From Puniceicoccales bacterium (GTDB lineage: Bacteria; Verrucomicrobiota; Verrucomicrobiia; Opitutales; JAIRKQ01): a stretch of DNA of 5,550 nucleotides. Made by a program: the position numbers and the translations under genes. This document shows, piece after piece, positions 1 through 5,477 of this stretch (positions are counted from its first letter, which is position 1; each line of letters starts with the position of its first letter). The notes under the pieces are model-generated. The model was not told where the DNA came from and did not search any database. It worked only from the letters and a program-made list of their open reading frames with translations. The stretch spans positions 1 to 5,550 of the forward strand of contig JAISRG010000079.1 of the NCBI GenBank assembly GCA_031273725.1. Direction: 5' to 3'.

Positions 1-858
1 TTTTTTGTAGTCGCCAGAGTAAATGCTACTAATTATATTATCGATGGTATTTCCATCGGCTAGTCCGTAGGCAGAATTTATTGCTTCCACGGTTATTTCA
101 TCCTCGCAAAAGGTTGTCATTCTGTCAAGGATCGATTCCGCATCCCTGACTCCACCATTAGCCGGGCGGGCAATCGTAAGAAGGGCATCTTTGGAAATTT
201 TTGTCCCTTCACTTTGGGCGATTTCAGACAATTTTTCGGATAATGTAGCAATCGACATGGACCAAAATGAAAACCGTTGGCACCCGGATGTTATCGTCGG
301 CAAAACTTTGCGGATTTCGATGGTGGTAAATATAAACTTTACATGGGCTGGCGGTTCTTCGAGGGTTTTAAGCAGTGCATTAAAAGCGGCATTCGATAGC
401 ATGTGGACCTCGTCGATGATATATATTTTATATTTACAGGAAATCGGAGCATATCGGCATTCCTCGCGAAGGTCTCGAATTTGTTCCACGGAATTATTAG
501 ATGCTCCATCAATCTCTATGACATCCAAGCAATTTCCAACTGCTATGGAACGTGAAATTTCATCGTCGGGATCGAAGTCTACGGAAGGCCCACCGCTAGC
601 ATTTAGGGCCATGGCCAACAGGCGGGCGGTGGTGGTTTTTCCAGTTCCCCGAGGGCCAACAAATAGGTAGGCATGGGCGACACGATCCGCTTTTATGGCA
701 TTGGTCAATGTCGTAACAATGTGATCTTGCCCGACGATTTCTCCAAAAGTTTTCGGGCGCCAGCGAAGGGCGATTACTTTGTACTGGTTCCGGCTTTTGT
801 CCAAATTTTCTCCAACAAAATTTTTTTGCATTGGGTTCAAATCCTGCAAGTTATCCAT
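1..858 (-). CDS. dnaX: DNA polymerase III subunit gamma/tau (clamp loader ATPase), N-terminal part; C-terminus cut by window edge
   Basis: DnaX is the AAA+ motor of the clamp loader, which uses ATP to open the beta clamp and place it on primed DNA. The minus-strand frame is open to the edge, giving 286 residues from the ATG at 858. The AAA+ core starts near residue 26 (YKVIALRWRPKTF). Walker A is at 68-75 (GPRGTGKT), Walker B at 146-150 (YIIDE, followed by VHML), the NALLKTLEEPP box at 160-170, and the sensor 2 arginine probably R238 (GGVRDA). The conserved SRC motif reads SGC (191-193), so the arginine finger is Gly192. Aligned without gaps to E. coli, the four zinc ligands are A87, D96, D99 and S102. 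The start is uncertain: the ATG at 858 has no Shine-Dalgarno, while a TTG at 804 has GGAG five bases upstream and gives the usual short N-terminus. The frame is also open upstream to an ATG at 993. The family is certain; function of this copy is inferred. Confidence 0.95.
   Translation of the reverse strand, partial: MDNLQDLNPMQKNFVGENLDKSRNQYKVIALRWRPKTFGEIVGQDHIVTTLTNAIKADRVAHAYLFVGPRGTGKTTTARLLAMALNASGGPSVDFDPDDEISRSIAVGNCLDVIEIDGASNNSVEQIRDLREECRYAPISCKYKIYIIDEVHMLSNAAFNALLKTLEEPPAHVKFIFTTIEIRKVLPTITSGCQRFSFWSMSIATLSEKLSEIAQSEGTKISKDALLTIARPANGGVRDAESILDRMTTFCEDEITVEAINSAYGLADGNTIDNIISSIYSGDYKK
810..813 (-). promoter_or_regulatory. candidate ribosome binding site for a TTG start of dnaX
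   Basis: Read on the minus strand, GGAG is followed by five bases and then TTG (804-802), in frame with dnaX. A start there would leave seven residues before the conserved YKV segment, close to the usual N-terminus of the family. The ATG starts at 858 and 831 have no comparable site, the one at 831 having only AGGA ten bases away. This makes 804 a serious competitor for the true start, although TTG is a weak initiation codon. Confidence 0.4.
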
Positions 859-1114
859 ACAAAGTAAAGCGATATCAAAATGCTTTATTGTGAAAAGTTT
901 GAAGAACCTGTAGCTAAATATATGGGAGTAATTTCCATTGCAATTTCTGTCCAAATATTCCCGGTTTGAGATAAAATTTTGCAGAATATTCATTGGCAAT
1001 TTTGCGGATGAATTAAAATTTTTATAAAAATTTTTGGCCGTTACTTCCCTTTGTGGGAACGGAATTTGAAGCATATTTTACATTTTTCCTGACCAAATTT
1101 TCCATAATATTTTG
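859..1114. other. divergent dnaX/mraZ intergenic spacer, mostly without a supported feature
   Basis: This A+T-rich stretch separates the leftward dnaX from the rightward mraZ promoter. It must carry the dnaX promoter if dnaX starts its own transcript, but no minus-strand pair of -35 and -10 boxes is convincing; the nearest is TTGCAA with TATATT only 15 bases away (around 918-944). The dnaX frame stays open through it to an ATG at 993, but the 45 extra codons look non-coding (rich in Phe, Asn and Tyr, resembling no known DnaX N-terminus). It also holds a 20-bp A/T palindrome and one stray GTGGGA at 1053, described separately. Confidence 0.6.
1015..1034. repeat. perfect 20-bp A/T palindrome
   Basis: The arms are A4T5 and A5T4 around a central AT, so the stretch equals its own reverse complement. 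It lies about 80 bases upstream of the mraZ -35 box in the divergent spacer. Such phased A and T tracts could bend DNA, act as an UP element, or bind a nucleoid protein. It could also be chance in a spacer this rich in A and T. It lacks a G+C stem, so it is not a terminator. Confidence 0.5.
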
Positions 1115-1142
1115 TTGACTGTGGGAGAATTTGGGAGATACT
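1115..1142 (+). promoter_or_regulatory. sigma70-type promoter of the mraZ-rsmH-ftsL operon
   Basis: The -35 box TTGACT (1115-1120, five of six consensus bases) is followed by a 16-base spacer and the -10 box GATACT (1137-1142, four of six). Transcription would start near 1149-1150, leaving a leader of about 20 bases before the mraZ ATG at 1171. The spacer and the start region hold the MraZ boxes, so binding of MraZ should block RNA polymerase. The leader has only a weak AGG (1161-1163) seven bases before the ATG. Confidence 0.7.
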
Positions 1143-1155
1143 GTTTAAAAGTGGG
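1121..1155 (+). promoter_or_regulatory. MraZ operator: GTGGG-type boxes repeated every 10 bases
   Basis: GTGGG occurs at 1121 and 1151, TTGGG at 1131, and a degenerate CTGTT at 1141, so four positions stand exactly 10 bases apart. Known MraZ operators are direct repeats of a TGGG-containing five-base box separated by five bases, upstream of mraZ, and the ring-shaped MraZ oligomer binds several at once. Here the boxes lie in the spacer of the mraZ promoter and just after the expected transcription start. Autorepression of the operon by MraZ is therefore expected; the regulation itself is inferred. Confidence 0.8.
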
Positions 1156-1170
1156 AATTTAGGTTAAAAA

Positions 1171-1629
1171 ATGTTACAGAGCTCCAATAATATTTACGTA
1201 GGGGAACATCGGCGTAGCCCAGATGAGAAGGGTAGGGTACTATTGCCGGCGAAGTGGAGATTTGGGTCTGAACAAAATGAAGTTTATATTGCCATCCCCA
1301 ATCCATCCGGATGCATAATTGTTTATCCTCCCCATATGGTAGAAAAGTTGAGGGAAAAGGCTTCCAACGTAAGTTTGGGGGATAAAAAGGGCCAAAAAAC
1401 TCTCACGAAACTTTTTTCAAAGGCTGACCAACTCACATGTGATAATCAGGGAAGAATTTTGCTCAACCAAATGCTCTGTGCCCACGGGGGATTAAGCAGG
1501 GAAATCCTGATGGTGGGTAATTTTATAACTTTTAGTATCTGGGATCCGGCAAGGTATGAAAAGTATTTGAGTAAAAATGAGGAAGAGGATGACGAAATCA
1601 GCATAATCTTAACACAACTTGGACTATGA
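1171..1629 (+). CDS. mraZ: transcriptional regulator MraZ
   Basis: MraZ is a DNA-binding protein that controls the dcw operon it heads, forming rings of two-domain (double AbrB-like) subunits. This 152-residue protein has the usual length. The first half carries the signature DEKGRVLLP at 18-26 with R30; the second carries DNQGRILL at 91-98 and then SIWDPARYEKY (122-132). The second copy has Asn99 where proline is common. The C-terminus has an acidic run, EEEDDE, at 137-142, before a hydrophobic end. The start is supported by the promoter and operator immediately upstream. The stop overlaps the rsmH start by four bases (ATGA), so translation of the two is probably coupled. The MraZ boxes at 1121-1155 are its likely target. 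Identification is firm from motifs and position. Confidence 0.95.
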   Translation: MLQSSNNIYVGEHRRSPDEKGRVLLPAKWRFGSEQNEVYIAIPNPSGCIIVYPPHMVEKLREKASNVSLGDKKGQKTLTKLFSKADQLTCDNQGRILLNQMLCAHGGLSREILMVGNFITFSIWDPARYEKYLSKNEEEDDEISIILTQLGL

Positions 1630-2570
1630 TAGAAGAGGCACAGTTACCGTTATCCCATCGTTCGGTCCTTCTGAATGATGTTGTAAAGTGGTTAAATCCA
1701 TCGAAGGGTGGACAATTCCTGGATTGTACATTCGGAGGTGGAGGACATAGCGAAGCCTTGTTACAGGCCAATGAAAAGAATTTTGTCTATGCCATAGACT
1801 GCGATCCGAGCGCAAAACAGCGAGCCCAAAATTTTTCACTGGATCACGGCAACTTTAGATTTTATCAGATCAATTTTTCCGAGGTTGGATGCCTGCGTTT
1901 GCCTCCACTGGACGGAATTTTAATGGATTTAGGAGTTTCGTCTTTCCAACTTGATGACGGAGACAGGGGGTTTTCTTTTAGGCATCACACTCCATTGGAC
2001 ATGCGCATGGATAACAGCCGCGGGATAACGGCAGCTGACTTTTTATACAAAGCCAGTGAGCGTGAACTGGCAACTGCAATCCGGGACTATGGAGAGGAGG
2101 AATATTGGAAAAAAATAATCTCCACAATTCTGGGAAATAGAAAAAATCCGGACATGAAATACGCCGATAGTTTTGCTAAAATTGTTTCCGGGTGTATTCC
2201 AAATAAAAGGGGACAAAAGATTCATCCAGCCACAAAGACATTCCAAGGGATAAGAATTTTCATCAATGACGAAATTGGTTCTCTGGAAGCCGCATTGCCC
2301 ATTTTGTTCGACAAATTAGCAATGGACGGTCGATTGGCCGTGATAAGTTTTCATTCATTGGAAGATAGGATCGTAAAAAAATTTTTCCACAAAATGGCAG
2401 GGAAAGCAATCGACAGATTCGATGATAAACCCCAGCAAGATAGAATTTCCTATGCAAATATTTTAACAAAAAAACCGATTACCGCAGAGGAAACCGAAAT
2501 TGACAACAATCCACGCAGTCGATCTGCCAAATTACGCATTCTAGAGAAAACACGCAACATATTAGATTGA
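1626..2570 (+). CDS. rsmH: 16S rRNA (cytosine(1402)-N(4))-methyltransferase RsmH
   Basis: RsmH (MraW) uses S-adenosylmethionine to methylate N4 of C1402 in the decoding centre of 16S rRNA, in the cytoplasm. The 314 residues match the family's usual length and keep its motifs: HRSVLL at 11-16, the SAM-binding loop DCTFGGGGHS at 33-42, AIDCDP at 56-61, DGILMDLGVSS at 96-106, PLDMRMD at 123-129, FQGIRIFIND at 206-215, VISFHSLEDR at 239-248 and NPRSRSAKLR at 295-304. No motif is damaged. The ATG overlaps the mraZ stop, with no clear Shine-Dalgarno, so initiation likely depends on ribosomes arriving from mraZ. The gene sits second in the operon, its classic place between mraZ and ftsL. Confidence 0.97.
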   Translation: MIEEAQLPLSHRSVLLNDVVKWLNPSKGGQFLDCTFGGGGHSEALLQANEKNFVYAIDCDPSAKQRAQNFSLDHGNFRFYQINFSEVGCLRLPPLDGILMDLGVSSFQLDDGDRGFSFRHHTPLDMRMDNSRGITAADFLYKASERELATAIRDYGEEEYWKKIISTILGNRKNPDMKYADSFAKIVSGCIPNKRGQKIHPATKTFQGIRIFINDEIGSLEAALPILFDKLAMDGRLAVISFHSLEDRIVKKFFHKMAGKAIDRFDDKPQQDRISYANILTKKPITAEETEIDNNPRSRSAKLRILEKTRNILD

Positions 2571-2572
2571 AC

Positions 2573-2968
2573 ATGAAAAATAAAACAGACAGGTTTTTTC
2601 AAATTTGTACATTTCTGTGCATTGGTGGCATTTTTACGTCGTTTTTCCTATCGCTATGCCTAGTCAAAGCGAGGCAAAATATAATATCATGTGGGCGAAA
2701 AATATCGGAATGCGAACAAATTTTATCTTCCTATGTTACAAAAAATACAGAACTGGATACGAAGATTTTGAAACTCAGTTCTTCCCACTCCTTACATGAA
2801 TTCATCGAAACAAATGGCCTTGTTCTCGCGGATGCAAACAATACGGTAAAAGTGTCAAAAATGGAAGTTAATTTTTACGCTTTAAACCGTCCAGTTAACA
2901 AAGTTGCCAATCGGTTCTCCCAAGAAAATTTTCCAAAGCAAACTAATCTGACTGTACGCAACCAATAA
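2573..2968 (+). CDS. ftsL: FtsL-like cell division membrane protein
   Basis: FtsL is a small bitopic membrane protein of the divisome that pairs with FtsB and helps activate septal peptidoglycan synthesis. Sequence identity alone would not name this 131-residue protein; the call rests on position directly after rsmH and on architecture. That architecture is a short basic N-terminus (KNKTDR), one membrane segment at about 9-31, then a periplasmic part with a plausible coiled coil at about 33-72 and a polar tail. Cysteines at 12, 16, 29, 40 and 47 are unusual for the family. The ATG at 2573 begins two bases after the rsmH stop; an in-frame TTG at 2567 overlapping that stop would add two residues. 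No ftsI follows, and a terminator ends the unit. It could also be an unrelated small membrane protein. Confidence 0.65.
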   Translation: MKNKTDRFFQICTFLCIGGIFTSFFLSLCLVKARQNIISCGRKISECEQILSSYVTKNTELDTKILKLSSSHSLHEFIETNGLVLADANNTVKVSKMEVNFYALNRPVNKVANRFSQENFPKQTNLTVRNQ

Positions 2969-2990
2969 AATTGCGATCACTGTAAGTAGA

Positions 2991-3020
2991 AAAGCGCACC
3001 ATCTCCTAGCGGTGCGTTTT
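2991..3020 (+). terminator. intrinsic terminator ending the mraZ-rsmH-ftsL operon
   Basis: Arms at 2991-3000 and 3011-3020 form a 10-pair stem: six pairs from CGCACC/GGTGCG, one G-T pair, and three A-T pairs, around a 10-base loop. The run of four T at the 3' side belongs partly to the stem and is followed by CAATTT, so the U-tract is modest. The hairpin begins 22 bases after the ftsL-like stop. The A-run on the left could let it work in both directions, but no minus-strand gene ends here. Confidence 0.75.
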
Positions 3021-3108
3021 CAATTTATGGAACCTAAGAAAATGGGCAGCGTTTACTAAAGTTATACTTTACTTGAAAGTTGATCTTCGTAATTTCGCTT
3101 AATAATAA

Positions 3109-4437
3109 ATGAGACAACATACAATTTTTCGAGAATCTTCGATTTCGGGTGTGTCATTGCATGGAGGGCAACACTCAACGCTGACCATAAAGCCCGCAGA
3201 ACCAAACACAGGCATAGTTTTTAGAAGAACAGATTTGGTTGGGAGACCCGAAATTATTCCCAATGTTGAAAATTTAGGAGAATTGGTCCGTGCCACATCA
3301 CTAACATCCGGAGGTGTTACAATTTGCACGGTCGAGCATATTCTTTCCGCTCTGTGCGGTATGAAGATCGACAATGCCATCATCGAGTTGAATGGGGAGG
3401 AACCTCCCATTTTGGATGGTTCCGCGAAACATTTTGTAAATTTAATATTACAGTCCGAGAGGGTGGAGCAGGATGCCGAAAGAAAAATTTTTGAACTCAA
3501 AGAACCAATAACGGTCACAAGGGGAAACCGCTCTTTGGTCGCACTGCCCTACGACGGCCTAAAAATAACGGCAACTTTGGTGGATGACCGTGGGTTGTAC
3601 ACGCAGCACCTGTCTATCGACATTGACTCGGAATCGTTTATTGCAGAAATCGCTCCGGCAAGAACCTTTGTAAATTACGAAGACATTGAGGATTTGCTAA
3701 AAATAGGAAGATTGCGTGGTGGGACCATCGATTCTGCGATCGTGATCAGGGGTGAACAAATTTTATCGAAGGAACCGCTAAGATTTAGGGATGAATTTGT
3801 CAGGCATAAAATTTTGGACATAATTGGTGATATTTCGCTGATCGGGCTTCCTCTAAAAGCTCATATCATTGCCATTCGTCCGGGGCACTCAATGAATGCT
3901 GAGTTAGCAAGGGCAATATATGCGCAACGAAAGCTAATTGAGTCTGGCAAAAAATTGACTCCCAAATCTCCCGCCGGACCACTTGCTAGTTCGAACATTG
4001 AATTCGACATCAACAGAATTTTAAACCTACTGCCACACAGATATCCATTTGTGATGATCGACAGGGTTATCGAAATTATAGGGAAGGACGAACTTCGCGC
4101 CATAAAAAATGTTACCATCAATGAACCATATTTCGTTGGCCATTACCCGGGTCAGCCAGTTATGCCCGGTGTGCTACAAATCGAAGCGATGGCCCAGGCG
4201 GCAGGTGTTTTAATGCTAAATAGGGGCAACCTTGAAAATCAAATAGCCTACTTCATGAGCTGCGACAAAGTTAAGTTTCGCCAGGCAGTGACTCCAGGGG
4301 ATCAACTTGAAATACATGTCAAATTGATCAAACAAAAAGGTGGGAAAATAGGGGTTGCGGAGGCAGCGTGTAGGGTAGGGGACAAAGTAGTTTCATCGGC
4401 ACAATTAATGTTCATGTTGGTAGGGATTAGGGAATAG
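3109..4437 (+). CDS. lpxC-fabZ: bifunctional UDP-3-O-acyl-N-acetylglucosamine deacetylase / 3-hydroxyacyl-ACP dehydratase (LpxC-FabZ fusion)
   Basis: One 442-residue protein joins two enzymes. Residues 1 to about 278 are LpxC, the zinc amidase that makes the committed step of lipid A synthesis. It has GVSLHGG at 14-20, TVEHILSAL at 74-82 (E76 catalytic base, H77 zinc ligand), PILDGSA at 100-106, ARTF at 184-187, H233 and D237 as the other zinc ligands (HKILDIIGD), and catalytic-site H260. After a short Pro/Gly/Ser linker (about 284-295), residues 297-442 are FabZ, which dehydrates 3-hydroxyacyl-ACP in fatty acid synthesis: LPHRYPF at 308-314, catalytic H345 (GHYP) and E359 (PGVLQIEAMAQ). All catalytic residues are present in both halves. 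The fused form is known in Bacteroidetes and some related phyla. The start fits the family N-terminus, with no Shine-Dalgarno. Upstream only an isolated TATACT (3063-3068) suggests a promoter. lpxA follows after two bases. Confidence 0.97.
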   Translation: MRQHTIFRESSISGVSLHGGQHSTLTIKPAEPNTGIVFRRTDLVGRPEIIPNVENLGELVRATSLTSGGVTICTVEHILSALCGMKIDNAIIELNGEEPPILDGSAKHFVNLILQSERVEQDAERKIFELKEPITVTRGNRSLVALPYDGLKITATLVDDRGLYTQHLSIDIDSESFIAEIAPARTFVNYEDIEDLLKIGRLRGGTIDSAIVIRGEQILSKEPLRFRDEFVRHKILDIIGDISLIGLPLKAHIIAIRPGHSMNAELARAIYAQRKLIESGKKLTPKSPAGPLASSNIEFDINRILNLLPHRYPFVMIDRVIEIIGKDELRAIKNVTINEPYFVGHYPGQPVMPGVLQIEAMAQAAGVLMLNRGNLENQIAYFMSCDKVKFRQAVTPGDQLEIHVKLIKQKGGKIGVAEAACRVGDKVVSSAQLMFMLVGIRE

Positions 4438-4439
4438 TT

Positions 4440-5213
4440 ATGTCAACGGTTATTCATACAACGGCGATTGTTGAAAAAGGAGCGCAACTGGCCGATGGAG
4501 TTCGCGTTGATGCCTATGCCTACATCGGGAAAATGGCATCGCTAGGCAGAGGAACCCACGTTTATCACCATGCCACCGTAGATGGAAGAACCCAAATTGG
4601 AGAAAACAATGAAATCCATCCCTACGCATATGTTGGGGCTCCGACCCATGACTTGAAGTATACGGGAGGGGTTCCCGGTCTAAAAATAGGCAACGGCAAC
4701 ACATTCCGGGAATATTGTACGGTACACACGGCAACGAAGGAGGAAAATGAAACGGTTTTTGGCGATAACAATGTGCTTTTGGCCTATGCCCACGTTGCCC
4801 ATGATTGCATTGTTGGAAATAATGTAATAATGAGTAGCCAAGCTGCCCTGGGTGGCCATGTTATGCTCGGTGATTTTACAAATATTGGATGGAGTGCGGG
4901 CATACACCAATTTTGCAGGATTGGTAAATACTCGATGGTTGGCGCCTCATCGAAAACCACACAAGATGTACTCCCATATATGTTGGCAGATGGTAATCCT
5001 TCGAAGGTCCGGTATCCAAATGTTGTGAATTTGCAAAGGCATAATTTTTCCGATCAGCAAATTTCGCAAATAAAAAAAATATTCAAAATTTTCTATTTAA
5101 GTGGTTTGAACAAGACCCAAGCCATTGAAAAAATCAAGGCCGAAACTATTATGCCCGACTTGCGGGATGAATTTTTGACTTTCGCAGATTCCACTTCCCG
5201 CGGATTTGCGTAA
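4440..5213 (+). CDS. lpxA: acyl-ACP--UDP-N-acetylglucosamine O-acyltransferase
   Basis: LpxA transfers a 3-hydroxyacyl chain from acyl carrier protein to UDP-GlcNAc, the first step of lipid A synthesis, in the cytoplasm as a trimer. The 257 residues are near the E. coli length (262). Hexapeptide repeats of a left-handed beta helix fill about 2-190, and a helical C-terminal domain follows (RHNFSDQQISQIKKIF, 200-215). Catalytic H121 lies in AHVAHDC, with H118 and H140 also kept, and HQF at 156-158. By gapless alignment with remembered E. coli positions, the acyl-length residue Gly173 is Ala169, and UDP-contacting Glu200 and Arg205 are Val196 and His201; Arg204 is kept as R200. AGGGA at 4429-4433, six bases before the ATG, is a good ribosome binding site. 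The stop-to-start gap of two bases shows an operon with lpxC-fabZ. Substrate chain length cannot be read off. Confidence 0.96.
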   Translation: MSTVIHTTAIVEKGAQLADGVRVDAYAYIGKMASLGRGTHVYHHATVDGRTQIGENNEIHPYAYVGAPTHDLKYTGGVPGLKIGNGNTFREYCTVHTATKEENETVFGDNNVLLAYAHVAHDCIVGNNVIMSSQAALGGHVMLGDFTNIGWSAGIHQFCRIGKYSMVGASSKTTQDVLPYMLADGNPSKVRYPNVVNLQRHNFSDQQISQIKKIFKIFYLSGLNKTQAIEKIKAETIMPDLRDEFLTFADSTSRGFA

Positions 5214-5267
5214 AAATATATTGCCTTATTCGAATGATTTGCTAAGCTCAAAGCCCGAAGGTTAAGC

Positions 5268-5477
5268 ATGAAGTGGAGAAATTTTACGGGCAAAAAAGAG
5301 GTTGTATTACGAGTTTCGCCTAAAAATGAAACTTACAATATCTTCAGATACGAAGTCGATGAAAATGCTCCCGTTCAAGATAAAAAGTCCTGTGTGGAGT
5401 TTAATAAGGCATTGTCTTCATTTGAAGAAAATACGGAAGTATACTGTGATTGGTTGCAAACATTGGCGGAAGGCTAG
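5268..5477 (+). CDS. small hypothetical protein (69 residues)
   Basis: No family is recognised. The frame has an ATG with GAAGG six bases upstream (5257-5261), a good ribosome binding site, and its codon choice looks like that of its neighbours. The protein is soluble in character: a basic start (KWRNFTGKK), a central region alternating charged and hydrophobic residues (ETYNIFRYEVDEN, 21-33), and an acidic C-terminal third (SFEENTEVYCDWLQTLAEG), with two cysteines (42 and 60). There is no membrane segment or signal peptide. It begins 54 bases after lpxA and may be cotranscribed, since no terminator is seen between. A 60-codon TTG-started frame at 5302-5484 overlaps it and looks like a shadow. 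That it is a gene at all is probable rather than sure. Confidence 0.55.
   Translation: MKWRNFTGKKEVVLRVSPKNETYNIFRYEVDENAPVQDKKSCVEFNKALSSFEENTEVYCDWLQTLAEG

Noticed and set aside
191..867. Plus-strand frames at 191-670 and 673-867
   Set aside because: They are antisense to dnaX, whose minus-strand frame carries full AAA+ motifs; the plus-strand proteins show no recognisable features.
858..993. A 45-residue N-terminal extension of DnaX from the ATG at 993
   Set aside because: The frame is open but the codons are A+T-driven, the start has no ribosome binding site, and known DnaX proteins begin just before the YKV-like segment.
3063..3104. A promoter for lpxC-fabZ
   Set aside because: TATACT at 3063-3068 is a fair -10 box but has no -35 at 16-18 bases; TTGAAA at 3073-3078 has only poor -10 partners at 19-20 bases. 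A promoter is expected here after the terminator, but none can be placed firmly.
3099..3518. Minus-strand 139-codon frame
   Set aside because: It lies entirely antisense to the conserved LpxC coding sequence and resembles no protein family.
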